The notes: generated by a model from the sequence alone, not told the origin. A stretch of 64,000 nt of DNA from Maribellus comscasis (GCF_009762775.1 NZ_CP046401.1:5964001-6028000), one strand, 5' to 3'; positions 1 to 16,218 are shown, counted from the stretch's first letter. Numbers and translations are program-made.

Positions 1-126
1 TGCCCAAACATTTTTGCCGGAGGGCATAATTTTCACGGGCCATTTGAATTTGTACCTGTTCCTTCCATGTTAAAATCAGTGGAAGTAATTTTGAATATTG
101 CTCAGCTGGTGGGTAAATTAAATTAA
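1..126 (+). CDS. pepT: Peptidase T (tripeptide aminopeptidase), C-terminal end only
   Basis: The window opens inside a gene whose last 41 codons are visible, ending in TAA at 124-126. The tail contains [16 protein letters not shown] followed by a helix, which matches the C-terminus of the M20-family tripeptidase PepT, where the GGHNFHG-type segment lies next to the dizinc active site. The enzyme removes N-terminal residues from tripeptides in the cytoplasm. tilS begins one base after the stop, so the two are probably co-transcribed. Only about a tenth of the protein is present, so the call rests on this one motif region. Confidence 0.75.
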   Translation, partial: CPNIFAGGHNFHGPFEFVPVPSMLKSVEVILNIAQLVGKLN

Positions 127-127
127 G

Positions 128-1453
128 ATGCTCAATCGGTTTTTTGAATTTGTAAAAGAAAAGCAGCTTTTTGAGTCTCATCAAAGAGTGCTACTGGCGG
201 TTAGCGGCGGTATCGACAGCATGGTTCTTTTGTATTTATTTGAAAAATCGGGTTTTGAATACGGTATTGCTCACTGCAACTTTAATTTACGCGGCGAAGA
301 ATCTGACGGCGATGAAAAGTTTGTTCGCGGGCAGGTACAACTTCACGGAATACCTGCTTTTTTTCAACGTTTTGAAACCGAAGAATACGCAAACCTGAAT
401 GGCATTTCCATTGAAATGGCAGCCCGTGAGTTACGTTATGATTATTTTGAAAAAATACGTGTAGAAAAAAATTACGATTTTATTGCTACTGCCCATCACC
501 AGGATGATCTGATTGAAACATTTTTTTTGAATCTTTCGCGGAAAACAGGAATTAAAGGATTAACAGGAATTAAAGAAAAGACAAGTAGAATTATCCGTCC
601 GTTACTTTTTGCCTGCCGGCAGGAGATTGAAGATTTTGCACGATTAAATTTTATTGAATTCAGGGAAGATTCCTCCAATATTGAAGTAGTTTATCAGCGT
701 AATTTTTTGCGCCACAAAATATTACCTTTATTTCAGGAGTTGAATCCTGCTTTTAAAAAGAATATTCTGGCAAGTATAGAAAATTTAAAAGAAGCGGAGC
801 AGGTTTATTCCAGGTGCCTCCGGGTCGAGCACGACAAAGTTGTTGAAAAAAATAAAGAGGAAATCATAATCAAAATTGAACCCCTGCAAAACACTTTGTT
901 TCCTAAAGTTTTGCTGTTTGAAATTCTTTCGGATTTTAACTTTAATTCATCGGTAACAGATGAGATTTTTCAGGGTTTGGAAAATGATTCGGGAAAACAA
1001 TTTTTTTCAAAAACCCACCGGTTGGTAAAAGATCGCGACAAATTGTTTATAACACCTTTTTCAGAACAGGAAGAACGGATATTTTACATTGAAAAAGATG
1101 ACATTGAGTTGTTTGAGCCGATGGATTTACTCATCGAAAAATGCGATGCAAAAGATTTCCTGATAAGTAAAGAGTCGAATGTTGCCAGTCTTGATCTTGG
1201 TGAACTGGAGTTTCCCCTGCTTATCCGAAAATGGAGACAGGGAGATTATTTTCAGCCACTTGGGATGACAGGTTTTAAAAAAGTTAGCGATTTTTTTATC
1301 GATGAAAAAATACCGTTGCATCAAAAAGAAAACATTTGGTTGCTTTGCAGTGGTAAAAAGATTGTATGGATTATTGGGTTTCGAATCGACAACCGTTTTA
1401 AAATTACAACAAAAACAAAAATGGTTTATACGATTGAAATGAGGAAAAGCTGA
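128..1453 (+). CDS. tilS: tRNA(Ile)-lysidine synthase TilS
   Basis: ATP-dependent ligation of lysine to C34 of the CAU-anticodon tRNA-Ile, which switches its reading from AUG to AUA; essential and cytoplasmic. The N-terminus carries the PP-loop motif SGGIDS at residues 26-31, followed by the family's HCNFNLRGEESDGDE segment and the HHQDDLIETF motif near residue 123. The C-terminal third (about residues 360-441) has the TilS substrate-binding domain with RKWRQGDYFQPLGMTGFKKVSDFFID. The length of 441 residues is normal. It starts one base after the pepT stop. The downstream neighbour converges, leaving 12 bases between stops. Confidence 0.96.
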   Translation: MLNRFFEFVKEKQLFESHQRVLLAVSGGIDSMVLLYLFEKSGFEYGIAHCNFNLRGEESDGDEKFVRGQVQLHGIPAFFQRFETEEYANLNGISIEMAARELRYDYFEKIRVEKNYDFIATAHHQDDLIETFFLNLSRKTGIKGLTGIKEKTSRIIRPLLFACRQEIEDFARLNFIEFREDSSNIEVVYQRNFLRHKILPLFQELNPAFKKNILASIENLKEAEQVYSRCLRVEHDKVVEKNKEEIIIKIEPLQNTLFPKVLLFEILSDFNFNSSVTDEIFQGLENDSGKQFFSKTHRLVKDRDKLFITPFSEQEERIFYIEKDDIELFEPMDLLIEKCDAKDFLISKESNVASLDLGELEFPLLIRKWRQGDYFQPLGMTGFKKVSDFFIDEKIPLHQKENIWLLCSGKKIVWIIGFRIDNRFKITTKTKMVYTIEMRKS

Positions 1454-1465
1454 CGTTTTGTCTGC

Positions 1466-2662
1466 TCAGAATATTTTTGTTTTCCTTAAATCAACTTTTT
1501 CCCTTTTTCCTGATTTGTCAAGTAATTCTAATGTGATATTTTCTTTCGGTAAAGAATTGTACTGAATAAAATCGCAAAGCGCGGAATTTGAATTAAAGAG
1601 AAGCGAATCAACTTTTAGGATTTGCATTCCGGGAGTAACTCCCGCCTTTTCCGCGGAAGAGTTTTCAACAACCTGCATCACATACATTTGCTTTTCGTCG
1701 GAATACCCCACGTTAAATCCAAAAGTAGAGTAATCCCGAAAAGTATCATCAACCGGTTCCAAAAATATAGTTTGCGTTTTAAAATCGATGCTAACAATAA
1801 AACGCGACAAAACTTCAGTTCCCAGTAAACCTGATTTTCCGGTTTTTATTTCCACTTCCGGAATTTTTAAATCGCCTGCTTTTATGGTGTCGGCCAATGC
1901 AAGCTCTCCTTTTAGTTCACTTACTTTTCCGCTGATTCCCGATTGAGAATAGCCGCTGACCTTTGCCGTTTTCTCCACGATTTCGTGTTGTTTTAAAACT
2001 TCAAATCCTTTCCGGGGTAGGGTAATTGAGCCGTTTGACCCATAATCCAGTTTTAAATTTTTTAATTTTGCTTTCCCAAATTCAAACTGAAGTAGTTGAC
2101 TGTACTGATTGTCTGAACGAAACGGAATCTGATAACCGGCATTGGATAACAGGTTTATCGTATCATTGAATAGCGCGATTTGGTTGTTCTGATAATCGAT
2201 TGCCCAACTGCAATGCCGCATCAAGTTTGATCCAATTATCCCGTCTATATTCATACATGCGATAACCGGATTTTTATCCAAATCAGTCACAAAAGCGGTT
2301 TGTTCAAAAAAAGGTATTTTGCCAATAAAAAGAGTATCAACCTGTACATATTTTACTCTGGTTTTGTGGCTGTCGGAATCAATTATATGGCCTCGGCTTA
2401 CGGTTTTGAAATTTAATTTTTTCTGCACCTTCTCAGAAATACTCAGAATGGCACCTGTGTCAAATAAAAACCGGTATTTTTCGCCATCAATTTCAACCGG
2501 AACAATTAAAAGTCCGTTTTCATTTTCAGAATATATTATTTCAAAAAAACTGCCATCCTGAATTTTTCCTTTTTGAATGGCCTTTGTCCAGCTTTGCGTA
2601 CAGCTTTGCGAGAAAAGCAAAAAATAACCAACTAGCAGAGAGACAATAACGGTTCTGTTCAT
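1466..2662 (-). CDS. Secreted retropepsin-like aspartic protease with C-terminal PDZ domain (lipoprotein)
   Basis: The N-terminus is a lipoprotein signal (hydrophobic run then SQSC, lipid Cys at residue 21). Residues 68-71 read DTGA, the catalytic motif of aspartic proteases, in the context RFLFDTGAILSI. A second half-site near residue 205 reads LDYGSNGSITL, so the second motif is DYG rather than a canonical DTG. The last 90 residues form a PDZ-type domain (SAEKAGVTPGMQILKVDS). This matches the Bacteroidetes family of aspartyl-protease/PDZ proteins of unknown substrate. It lies 20 bases after the glyoxalase-fold gene and is probably co-transcribed with it. Whether the altered second motif leaves it active cannot be judged. 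Confidence 0.85.
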   Translation of the reverse strand: MNRTVIVSLLVGYFLLFSQSCTQSWTKAIQKGKIQDGSFFEIIYSENENGLLIVPVEIDGEKYRFLFDTGAILSISEKVQKKLNFKTVSRGHIIDSDSHKTRVKYVQVDTLFIGKIPFFEQTAFVTDLDKNPVIACMNIDGIIGSNLMRHCSWAIDYQNNQIALFNDTINLLSNAGYQIPFRSDNQYSQLLQFEFGKAKLKNLKLDYGSNGSITLPRKGFEVLKQHEIVEKTAKVSGYSQSGISGKVSELKGELALADTIKAGDLKIPEVEIKTGKSGLLGTEVLSRFIVSIDFKTQTIFLEPVDDTFRDYSTFGFNVGYSDEKQMYVMQVVENSSAEKAGVTPGMQILKVDSLLFNSNSALCDFIQYNSLPKENITLELLDKSGKREKVDLRKTKIF

Positions 2663-2682
2663 TCGTTTTTGGGCAAATAATA

Positions 2683-3066
2683 TTATTTTCTTGAGTGAAG
2701 TGCTACCCGGTTTCCTTCTGAATCCAGAATCAGAGCCATAAAACCGTACTCATCTGAAATTTTGGTCTTTTTTTGGATTACTTTTCCACCGGCAGGTTCA
2801 ACTTTTGCCAGTTCATTTTTTAAATCACCCGAATGAGCTGTTAAATAAATAAGAACTCCGTCGGCAGAAGGAACATAAAATTCAGGGTGTTTTACCAGCG
2901 ATCCGGGAGAACCTGTACCTTCTTCTGTCCATGGAAACCAGGCCATGTCAAGCGGTCCCATCATATTACGCTGAAGTTTTAAGTCAAGAATCCGTTCATA
3001 AAAACTCATGGCTCTTTCCATATTATTTACAGGAATCTCAAACCAGCCTACTGCATTGTTTTTCAT
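2683..3066 (-). CDS. VOC-family (glyoxalase/bleomycin-resistance fold) protein
   Basis: A small protein with the beta-alpha-beta-beta-beta fold pattern of the vicinal oxygen chelate superfamily: VGWFEIPVNNMERAMSFYE at the start, the paired SADGVLIYLT strand in the middle and DSEGNRVALHSR at the end. The frame is open upstream to 3111, but the start at 3066 (MKNNAVGWFE) places the first strand correctly and removes a non-family extension, giving 127 residues. Relatives are often annotated as glyoxalases or lyases, but substrate cannot be told from sequence. It precedes the aspartic protease gene by 20 bases and is divergent from the DUF5107 gene across about 190 bases. Confidence 0.85.
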   Translation of the reverse strand: MKNNAVGWFEIPVNNMERAMSFYERILDLKLQRNMMGPLDMAWFPWTEEGTGSPGSLVKHPEFYVPSADGVLIYLTAHSGDLKNELAKVEPAGGKVIQKKTKISDEYGFMALILDSEGNRVALHSRK

Positions 3067-3257
3067 AGTTTTAATTTTGAGTTCAGTTTTATAACACACA
3101 ACAGGATTCAAAAGTTGGCTTTGGGAAAGATGTTTTTTTCTTTTTCTGTATTTTATAAAAAAATCAGATTTCAGCAGGAAAATAAATTCAAATTAAGTTA
3201 CTTTATAAGTTGAAACCTTGTTAAATTTTAATACCTAAATCAGTAAAACCTGTAGTT

Positions 3258-9690
<6,433 letters not shown>

Positions 9691-9767
9691 TTGGTTGGCT
9701 TAATTATCAAATAAATACAAAACTCAAAAGATGTCATTCAAAGGTGCCATTTTTTGTCAAGTTTATT

Positions 9768-9801
9768 ATTGATTACCAGTTTTATAGGTCAGCTAAATTT
9801 G
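9768..9801 (+). promoter_or_regulatory. Putative Bacteroidetes-type promoter for the hybrid histidine kinase
   Basis: TAAATTTG at 9794-9801 matches the -7 consensus TAnnTTTG of the Bacteroidetes housekeeping sigma factor fully. ATTG at 9768-9771 matches three of four bases of the -33 box TTTG, with a 22-base spacer. This gives a leader of about 70 bases before the kinase start and suggests the kinase is transcribed separately from the GH2 operon upstream. Confidence 0.4.
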
Positions 9802-9877
9802 TTATCTTGCCATGTGACTTTTTGTAAGGGCCTCTGTTAAAAACAGTAGTCTGGTAAATTATAAAACCCTTAAGATT

Positions 9878-12800
9878 ATGCAACTTGACCAAACCCAGTA
9901 TTTACTTGGTGTAATCCGTAGTTTTCATGGTGTAAACCAGATTTTGGTAAATGAGAAAGACCCTGAAAAATTAATAACTCAAGTATGTGAAGTGTTATCA
10001 AAGAACAGGAGCTTTTTAAGTTACAGGATTGGTCTTCAAAAAAAGAACGGTGATATTAAAGTTTTTAGATCACCTGGGAGAGACGAAGAAAACTCAAAGG
10101 GAAATTATACAATAGAAAAATCGAATTTATCAGAATACAGTAAAAAGTTATTAGTCCAAAAAGAAACAGTATTTTGTGAAACTCCCGAAAAAGAGTGTGA
10201 AATTGTTCAGGAAGCTCAACATATTGCGAAAACTTGTTTTTCTGCGCCGATACTTTTTGGCGGAAAAGTTTATGGTTTGCTCTTTTGTTTTTTGCCCGGC
10301 GAATTTTTTAAATCGGAAGAAGAAAGAGAATTTTTTCGCGAGATTAAGAATGGATTAGGGTTTGCATTAAATTCAATCCAGACAGAAGAAAAACGCGAAA
10401 AGACTCAAAAAGCATTGAGTCATGAGAGATTTTTGGTAAACGCACTTATGGAAAATTTGCCCGAGCTGATTTATTTTAAAAACCTGAAGAGTCAATTTAT
10501 CCGTGTCAATGACAGCATGCTGAGACGTTTTGGATTGAGTGGTGCTTCCGAGATTCTTGGGAAAACCGATTTTGATTTTTACGGACAAGAACATGCCCAG
10601 GCGGCATTCGAAAGCGAACAGGAAATGATCAGTTCAGGGAATCCGATGGTTGGTGAAGAAGAAAAGGAAATATGGCCGGACGGAAGCGTTTCCTGGGTTG
10701 TGTCGACGAAATTGCCATTAAAAGATGAAAATGGGAAGGTTGTTGGGACCTTTGGAATATCAAGAAATATAACAGATAAAAAGCTCGCAGAACAACAGAG
10801 AAATGAAAGCGAAGAGAAATTTAGACTGATTGTCGAAAACCAGGGAGAAGGAGTTGGTATCATGGACGAAAACGAAGTATTTCTTTTTGCCAATCCGGAG
10901 GCCCATCGGATTTTTGGTCTTGAAAAAGATCAACTTATCAATCAGTCATTATTGAAATTTATTTCCGATGATATTGTTGAACAGATAAAAAATGAAACAG
11001 AAAAAAGGATACAAGGACAGTCTTCAAAATACGAAATAGAAATAATCAGACCGTCAGGCGAAAAAAGGCAAATACTGGTTACTTCTACTCCTTATGTAAA
11101 AAATAACAACGAATTTGTCGGGACCTTTGGCGTCTTTCGGGATATTACTGAACAAAAGGAAGTGGAGAAGATTCTTAAAGAAAGAGATTTGATTTTAACT
11201 AAAATGACCGAAAGGGTTCCCGGAGTTGTATATCAGTATCAATTGTACCCGGACGGAAGTTCAAAATTTCCATATGCAAGTTATGGAATTGCCAATATTT
11301 ATGGAGTTAGCCCCGAAGAAGTAAGACATGATGCGAGTAAGGTATTTGATGTTATTCATGAGGATGATTTAAGTGCTGTGTCTGAATCGATTCAAAAGTC
11401 ATTTGATAGTCTTGAACCGTGGGAATTTGAGTATAGAGTTATTCTTCCCCAAAAAGGTGTAAGATGGTTATCGGGAGAAGCTATGCCGGAAAAAATGAAT
11501 GATGGTTCGGTACTGTGGTACGGATACATCCATGATGTAACAGAAAGGAAGAATTTTGAATCAAAATTACTTCATGCAAAACAACAGGCGGAAGACGCTA
11601 ACAAAGCAAAATCAGAATTTCTGGCCAATATGAGTCATGAAATCCGCACTCCCATGAATTCGATTTTGGGTTTTAGTGAGGTATTGCTGAATACAGTAAA
11701 GGATGAAAAACAAAAGGGATACCTGAAAACAATATTAAGCAGCGGAAACACTTTGCTTTCCTTGATAAATGACATTTTGGATCTTTCAAAAATTGAAGCT
11801 GGTAAGATAGAAATAAGCCCCGAACCTGTAAATTTAAAGATATTAATAAGAGAGATTGGAAAAGTTTTTGAACAAAAAGCAGAAGGGAAGGGAATTGAGT
11901 TAATTGTTGATTTAGATGAAGATTTCCCCCAAAATATCAATATCGACGAAATTCGAATCAGACAGATACTTTTCAACATTGTGGGGAATGCTGTAAAATT
12001 TACTTCAAAAGGATTTGTTCGAATCGGGCTTCAACTAACTGATCGTACAGAGGAACATGTTTGTTTTGATATTTTTGTTTCGGATACAGGCATCGGAATT
12101 GCTAAAAAAGACACTGAAAGAATTTTTGAGTCGTTCAGCCAGCAATCGGGACATGCAGCTCGTCAGTTCGAAGGAACCGGGTTGGGGCTTTCTATTTCGA
12201 AAAAACTTTGTGCTCTTATGAACGGGAATATTTTGGTGAAGAGCGAAGAAGGTAAAGGGAGCACATTTACAGTGTCTTTTGCCGATATTTTTTATTCAAA
12301 TGAAGTGCTCCCTGAAAAGGATTTTGATAAATGGAAGGACAGCGATATTCATTTTGAACCTGCAACAATACTGGTAGTTGATGATATTAAATATAACAGG
12401 GAGCTGGTTTTTTCTTATCTAGAGAATTTTAACTTTAATTTACTTGAAGCAGAAAATGGTGAAAGCTGTATTTCCCTGCTGAAAACGAACAAACCGGATT
12501 TGGTGCTGATGGATATCCGGATGCCGGGAATGGATGGATACCAAACAACGCAAATACTAAAAGAAAACGAAAATACTTCTGCCATTCCTATTGTGGCTTT
12601 TACTGCTTCAATTATGAAGAGTGAAACAGAAAGAATAACACAATTTTTTGACGGCTATTTGCAAAAGCCGGTACAGCAAAGGCAACTCATTTTAGAACTT
12701 GCTCGCCACCTAACACACAAAAGTTTAAAAATTGAGGGTCTAAATACCGAAAATAATGGTTCTGGTGAATCAGATAAATCTGCGATATTGGACCCTAAAA

Positions 12801-13027
12801 TCAAAAATGAATTTCAGGAGCAATTTTTTGATCGAATTGATGAGTTAAAGCGAACAATGGTTTTAAAGGATCTAAACTTTTTTGCTGAAGATTTAAACAC
12901 TTTTGCACACAATACTCAAATTGAGTCTCTTAAAGAAAAAGCAATTAATCTGAAATCATTTATATCCGATTTTGATTTTGAAAAAATCCCTCACTTTTTA
13001 ACTACAATTAAAGCAGATTTTGAATAA
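9878..13027 (+). CDS. Soluble hybrid sensor histidine kinase (GAF-PAS-PAS-PAS-HisKA-HATPase-REC)
   Basis: No signal peptide or membrane segment is visible, so it should act in the cytoplasm. Order: a GAF-like domain (about 20-165), three PAS domains (about 185-310, 310-435, 440-565; note DKKLAEQQRN and DITEQKEVEK linkers), a HisKA domain with phospho-acceptor His587 in NMSHEIRTP, an HATPase domain with DTGIGI and GTGLGLSISKKL, then a receiver domain with phospho-acceptor Asp879 in VLMDIRMPGMDG. The last 80 residues are helical and resemble the tail of related kinases; no canonical HPt histidine is clear and there is no DNA-binding output domain. It therefore needs a partner, which is not encoded next to it. 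It converges on the GH78 gene with 8 bases between stops. Confidence 0.92.
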   Translation: MQLDQTQYLLGVIRSFHGVNQILVNEKDPEKLITQVCEVLSKNRSFLSYRIGLQKKNGDIKVFRSPGRDEENSKGNYTIEKSNLSEYSKKLLVQKETVFCETPEKECEIVQEAQHIAKTCFSAPILFGGKVYGLLFCFLPGEFFKSEEEREFFREIKNGLGFALNSIQTEEKREKTQKALSHERFLVNALMENLPELIYFKNLKSQFIRVNDSMLRRFGLSGASEILGKTDFDFYGQEHAQAAFESEQEMISSGNPMVGEEEKEIWPDGSVSWVVSTKLPLKDENGKVVGTFGISRNITDKKLAEQQRNESEEKFRLIVENQGEGVGIMDENEVFLFANPEAHRIFGLEKDQLINQSLLKFISDDIVEQIKNETEKRIQGQSSKYEIEIIRPSGEKRQILVTSTPYVKNNNEFVGTFGVFRDITEQKEVEKILKERDLILTKMTERVPGVVYQYQLYPDGSSKFPYASYGIANIYGVSPEEVRHDASKVFDVIHEDDLSAVSESIQKSFDSLEPWEFEYRVILPQKGVRWLSGEAMPEKMNDGSVLWYGYIHDVTERKNFESKLLHAKQQAEDANKAKSEFLANMSHEIRTPMNSILGFSEVLLNTVKDEKQKGYLKTILSSGNTLLSLINDILDLSKIEAGKIEISPEPVNLKILIREIGKVFEQKAEGKGIELIVDLDEDFPQNINIDEIRIRQILFNIVGNAVKFTSKGFVRIGLQLTDRTEEHVCFDIFVSDTGIGIAKKDTERIFESFSQQSGHAARQFEGTGLGLSISKKLCALMNGNILVKSEEGKGSTFTVSFADIFYSNEVLPEKDFDKWKDSDIHFEPATILVVDDIKYNRELVFSYLENFNFNLLEAENGESCISLLKTNKPDLVLMDIRMPGMDGYQTTQILKENENTSAIPIVAFTASIMKSETERITQFFDGYLQKPVQQRQLILELARHLTHKSLKIEGLNTENNGSGESDKSAILDPKIKNEFQEQFFDRIDELKRTMVLKDLNFFAEDLNTFAHNTQIESLKEKAINLKSFISDFDFEKIPHFLTTIKADFE

Positions 13028-13035
13028 TCTTTCGG

Positions 13036-14811
13036 TTAAATAATTTTAACTCCTTCCGGAGCGTCCACCTCTGTTTTTATTTCGCCATCAGGTTGTTTAA
13101 TATGTTTAACTTTTACAACTCCCATTGGCGTAGGGAAGGTTCCTTCCACCCACTTCAGGTTCCCGAGGTGAGGTTCAATTTTTAGCGTTTTGCAACCGGG
13201 ATCAATAACTTTTATCCCCAGAACATTCTCCGTTAGCCAGGCAGTTACTCCCGACGACCAACCATGGCAAAAACTATGTCGGTAACTGGGGTAACAGTAA
13301 TCGCCAAAATCGCCGTGAATATCGTTCATCCCTTCCGGGGTAAACTCATCCAGCCGGGCAGAATTTTCTTTCCATTCGATGTTAAAATCTTCCCAAAAAG
13401 TAGTAGCTCCCATATCGAGCATTCCTCCCCAGTAATCGCTCGCAATGTCCAGCGCATCCTGGTACCGGCCTGCCATTGAAAGTGCGTCGAGCATGTACAA
13501 ACCATAAAAGGTTGAAAAACGTTTGGCGCCGTCAACTGCAATTACATCGTTACAGGCTTTTTTCGGATTTAAAATCCCAGCTACTGCCATCAGCGCTGCC
13601 GCCTGTTTTAAATCGTTATGGTCTTTTATATTTTTATTTAGTTTTTTAATGGCAGAAAGACATGTTTGAGCAGATTTTTTTTCATCTAAAATATCACAAA
13701 GTGTTTTTGCATCACTTAAAGCCCAAACCAGCAGCGCACGGTAACCCGCTTCTACTCCTTCAGTGTTGGGTGTTGAAGGCCAGTCGAGAAAGCGGAATCT
13801 GCTTAATTCCTCGCTGCCGTCTTCAGCAATTTTTGAATCCATTAAATCAATTAGTCCGACAATATAATTTTTGTGTTTTTTCAAAAAATCAAGATCCGCA
13901 TTTTGCATGTACCAGTCGTGGTGGATAATTAAATACCACATGGAATAAGAGCTCATTCCGTTCATCCAGTTGGGGAGCGGATATTGTTCGCAAGCCAGGT
14001 CGAGGCTTTTGGGAACCACTTCGTTATATCCAAAAACTTTAGTAATGGTTTTTAGTTCAGGATGAAAATCACCCAGCCACACCAGACGGTCGCGTTTAAT
14101 GCCGTCCCACAAAAATTCCTGCATGTTTAGGTGCGTGGTGTACGCTCCGGTAATCCAGATAGAATCCAACCGCGGATTGCTGCTTTTAAACGACCCCAGA
14201 TAAGGAATATCGCGGTAGCGTAAAATCGCACGTGCCTCTTTCAGGTTAATGGTTGTATTGGGTTGGAGCAAATCGATACGAACAAACCGAAAACCGGTAT
14301 TTCCGATTTCAATTAAACCCGAGCGGGGAATTTCCATCACGATATCGCGTTTGGCGTGGTCATCGGTTGAAAAACCCATTAACCAATCGGAATTGTAGGT
14401 AGTACTGTTTGCCTCACCAACTGATTCTCCAAAACGAATGCGAACCAGTGAGGGCTCTCTGCGTGAAGAACCTCCCATAACCAATTGTAAACCGCCATGC
14501 AATTCTTTGCCATAGTCGAGAAGGATTGAAGAGGTGTCGGTTTCTGTACTTTTTATCGCACAAAATTGGGTAACCCGGCTCATATCCGACTGGCTGTTTC
14601 CCGGTTTTAAAAGAACATCAGGATTTTTTACGAGTTCACCTGTTTCATCTGATGTCCACATGATTCGCACGGGTGAAATAAATACCCGGGTTAATTCGTC
14701 TTTTTGTGCGATTTTTTTGTATTCCGGTCCAAATACAGGGGGAAGCTGTGAAAAGCTGGTGAATCCTGTAATGAGCAGAATGAATATCGGGAATAAAATT
14801 TTAGTTTTCAT
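13036..14811 (-). CDS. Alpha-L-rhamnosidase-like protein (GH78-type (alpha/alpha)6 barrel), secreted
   Basis: Expected to release alpha-L-rhamnose from side chains of pectin or related glycans. A signal peptide ends near residue 21 (GFTSFSQ). The N-terminal half holds beta-sandwich domains; the catalytic (alpha/alpha)6 barrel starts near residue 215. The family signature WDGIKRDRLVWLGD is present, with Asp236 at the position of the conserved acidic residue, and the C-terminal beta domain carries GVVKVKHIKQPDGE. At 591 residues it is shorter than many multi-domain GH78 enzymes. It is the last gene of the minus-strand locus, 75 bases after the esterase gene. Activity on another sugar in this barrel superfamily is possible. 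Confidence 0.85.
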   Translation of the reverse strand: MKTKILFPIFILLITGFTSFSQLPPVFGPEYKKIAQKDELTRVFISPVRIMWTSDETGELVKNPDVLLKPGNSQSDMSRVTQFCAIKSTETDTSSILLDYGKELHGGLQLVMGGSSRREPSLVRIRFGESVGEANSTTYNSDWLMGFSTDDHAKRDIVMEIPRSGLIEIGNTGFRFVRIDLLQPNTTINLKEARAILRYRDIPYLGSFKSSNPRLDSIWITGAYTTHLNMQEFLWDGIKRDRLVWLGDFHPELKTITKVFGYNEVVPKSLDLACEQYPLPNWMNGMSSYSMWYLIIHHDWYMQNADLDFLKKHKNYIVGLIDLMDSKIAEDGSEELSRFRFLDWPSTPNTEGVEAGYRALLVWALSDAKTLCDILDEKKSAQTCLSAIKKLNKNIKDHNDLKQAAALMAVAGILNPKKACNDVIAVDGAKRFSTFYGLYMLDALSMAGRYQDALDIASDYWGGMLDMGATTFWEDFNIEWKENSARLDEFTPEGMNDIHGDFGDYCYPSYRHSFCHGWSSGVTAWLTENVLGIKVIDPGCKTLKIEPHLGNLKWVEGTFPTPMGVVKVKHIKQPDGEIKTEVDAPEGVKII

Positions 14812-14886
14812 TATAGAGCTGTTAAAGTTTATTTTTCAATTAAATTCAAACAAAGGAAGGCTTGGTCTGATTTGTATCCAAATTCC

Positions 14887-16188
14887 TTATTGAGCAAAAA
14901 AATGCTTTTTCATAAATTGCAGATAAATATCAAAATCTTTCGGAACATTGCCATGTCCGCCGGAATGCATAAAGTAGCCCAAATCGTTTAAAATGGGCAC
15001 GCCGGCTTCAGGCATTTTTTCGGTTTCCAAAGCTGTTTTCCCCAAAAGTGTATATACCGGTGCCGCAGCTACGGCAGCCAGAAATTCTCCTTTCGGGTCC
15101 GACCAGTTATCTGTGTCTCCTGTTTGCAACAGCAGCGGCCGCGGGGCAATTAAAGAGATTAGCATGTGCGCATCGATAGGTGAAGTCTCCGGATTGTCGG
15201 CATATTGAGCGCGGTTGCCGCAAAACTGATAAAAATAACGCGACGGGGCAATCATGTGTCCGATGGTTTCGCCGTAATTCCGCATGGAAAGCGCAGCCCC
15301 GCCTTCGCCGGAACAACTGGCCAGAATCATTGCAAAACGTTGGTCGCGGGCACCGGTCCACAGCACGGTTTTCCCCAGCCGGGAGACTCCGTTCAATGCG
15401 ACTCGTTTTGCATCTACCAGCGGATCGGTTTCCAGATAATCCATCACATAACTTAGTCCCCAGGCCCAGGCAGAAATAGTCCCCCATTCGTCAGGCTCAG
15501 GCCAACTTTGTCCATTCTTCAAAAAATGCCCCCTGATACCGTATTTTATTCCTTTAGCAAAATCAGGTTCAATATCACCATAATAAATAGTTGCCACACC
15601 AATGCCTTCTGAAATATATTTCTCCACATCAAAAAATCCCCAGCCTCTGCCTTCTGAAGCCGAAACTTTTTCTCCGTCACGGTTCCACATCGTTCCCGTT
15701 TTTATCCCCGGATCATCAATTTTAAGGGAATTGGGCATAAAGCTAATCATCAGAAAAACCGGCACAGGTTTGTTTGTGTTGGCAGGAGTGTATAGCAAGA
15801 GGTCGGCTTTACAGTTTGATGTGTCTTCGGTAAAATAGAGCGTTATCTGTTTTCTTACAGCTTTCCCGTTAAAAGCAGGTGTGCCTGAATCAAAAACATT
15901 AAAGTCGCGTTTGAGGCGTTCAGGGCATTTCCCAAACTGTTCATTTTCATACATCTGTAAAATCTCCGGGCGACGTTTTTTTATCCATGTTTTTCCTGAA
16001 GTTACTTTTTTGCCATTTTGTAAAACCAGCGGGTCGGGAAGAGTGTATGTTCCGGTTTTCGATTCATCGTAGTTTACCGGAATGCCTGCAACATCTTCCG
16101 GTTTATTTTGGGCATAGCAAACAATTCCCGTTGTGGCAACTATGAGTACCGCGAAAAAGAACCTTATTAAATGATTGTTTTTAAGCAT
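14887..16188 (-). CDS. CE15-like glucuronoyl esterase (alpha/beta hydrolase), secreted
   Basis: A signal peptide ends near residue 26 (VCYAQ). The protein shows the carbohydrate esterase family 15 pattern: nucleophile Ser269 in GVSRLGKT, an acidic residue in CSGEGGAA, and a C-terminal catalytic His in HSGGHG. CE15 enzymes cleave esters of (4-O-methyl-)glucuronic acid, such as lignin-glucuronoxylan links or methyl esters. At 433 residues it is a normal single-domain length. It lies between susD and the GH78 gene in one transcription direction and is separated from susD by a 113-base gap holding a long inverted repeat. Context suggests it unblocks an esterified uronic acid on the glycan imported by the locus. 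Confidence 0.85.
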   Translation of the reverse strand: MLKNNHLIRFFFAVLIVATTGIVCYAQNKPEDVAGIPVNYDESKTGTYTLPDPLVLQNGKKVTSGKTWIKKRRPEILQMYENEQFGKCPERLKRDFNVFDSGTPAFNGKAVRKQITLYFTEDTSNCKADLLLYTPANTNKPVPVFLMISFMPNSLKIDDPGIKTGTMWNRDGEKVSASEGRGWGFFDVEKYISEGIGVATIYYGDIEPDFAKGIKYGIRGHFLKNGQSWPEPDEWGTISAWAWGLSYVMDYLETDPLVDAKRVALNGVSRLGKTVLWTGARDQRFAMILASCSGEGGAALSMRNYGETIGHMIAPSRYFYQFCGNRAQYADNPETSPIDAHMLISLIAPRPLLLQTGDTDNWSDPKGEFLAAVAAAPVYTLLGKTALETEKMPEAGVPILNDLGYFMHSGGHGNVPKDFDIYLQFMKKHFFAQ

Positions 16189-16218
16189 GGTTTAATAAAT
16201 TAGTTTAGATATGTTTCA

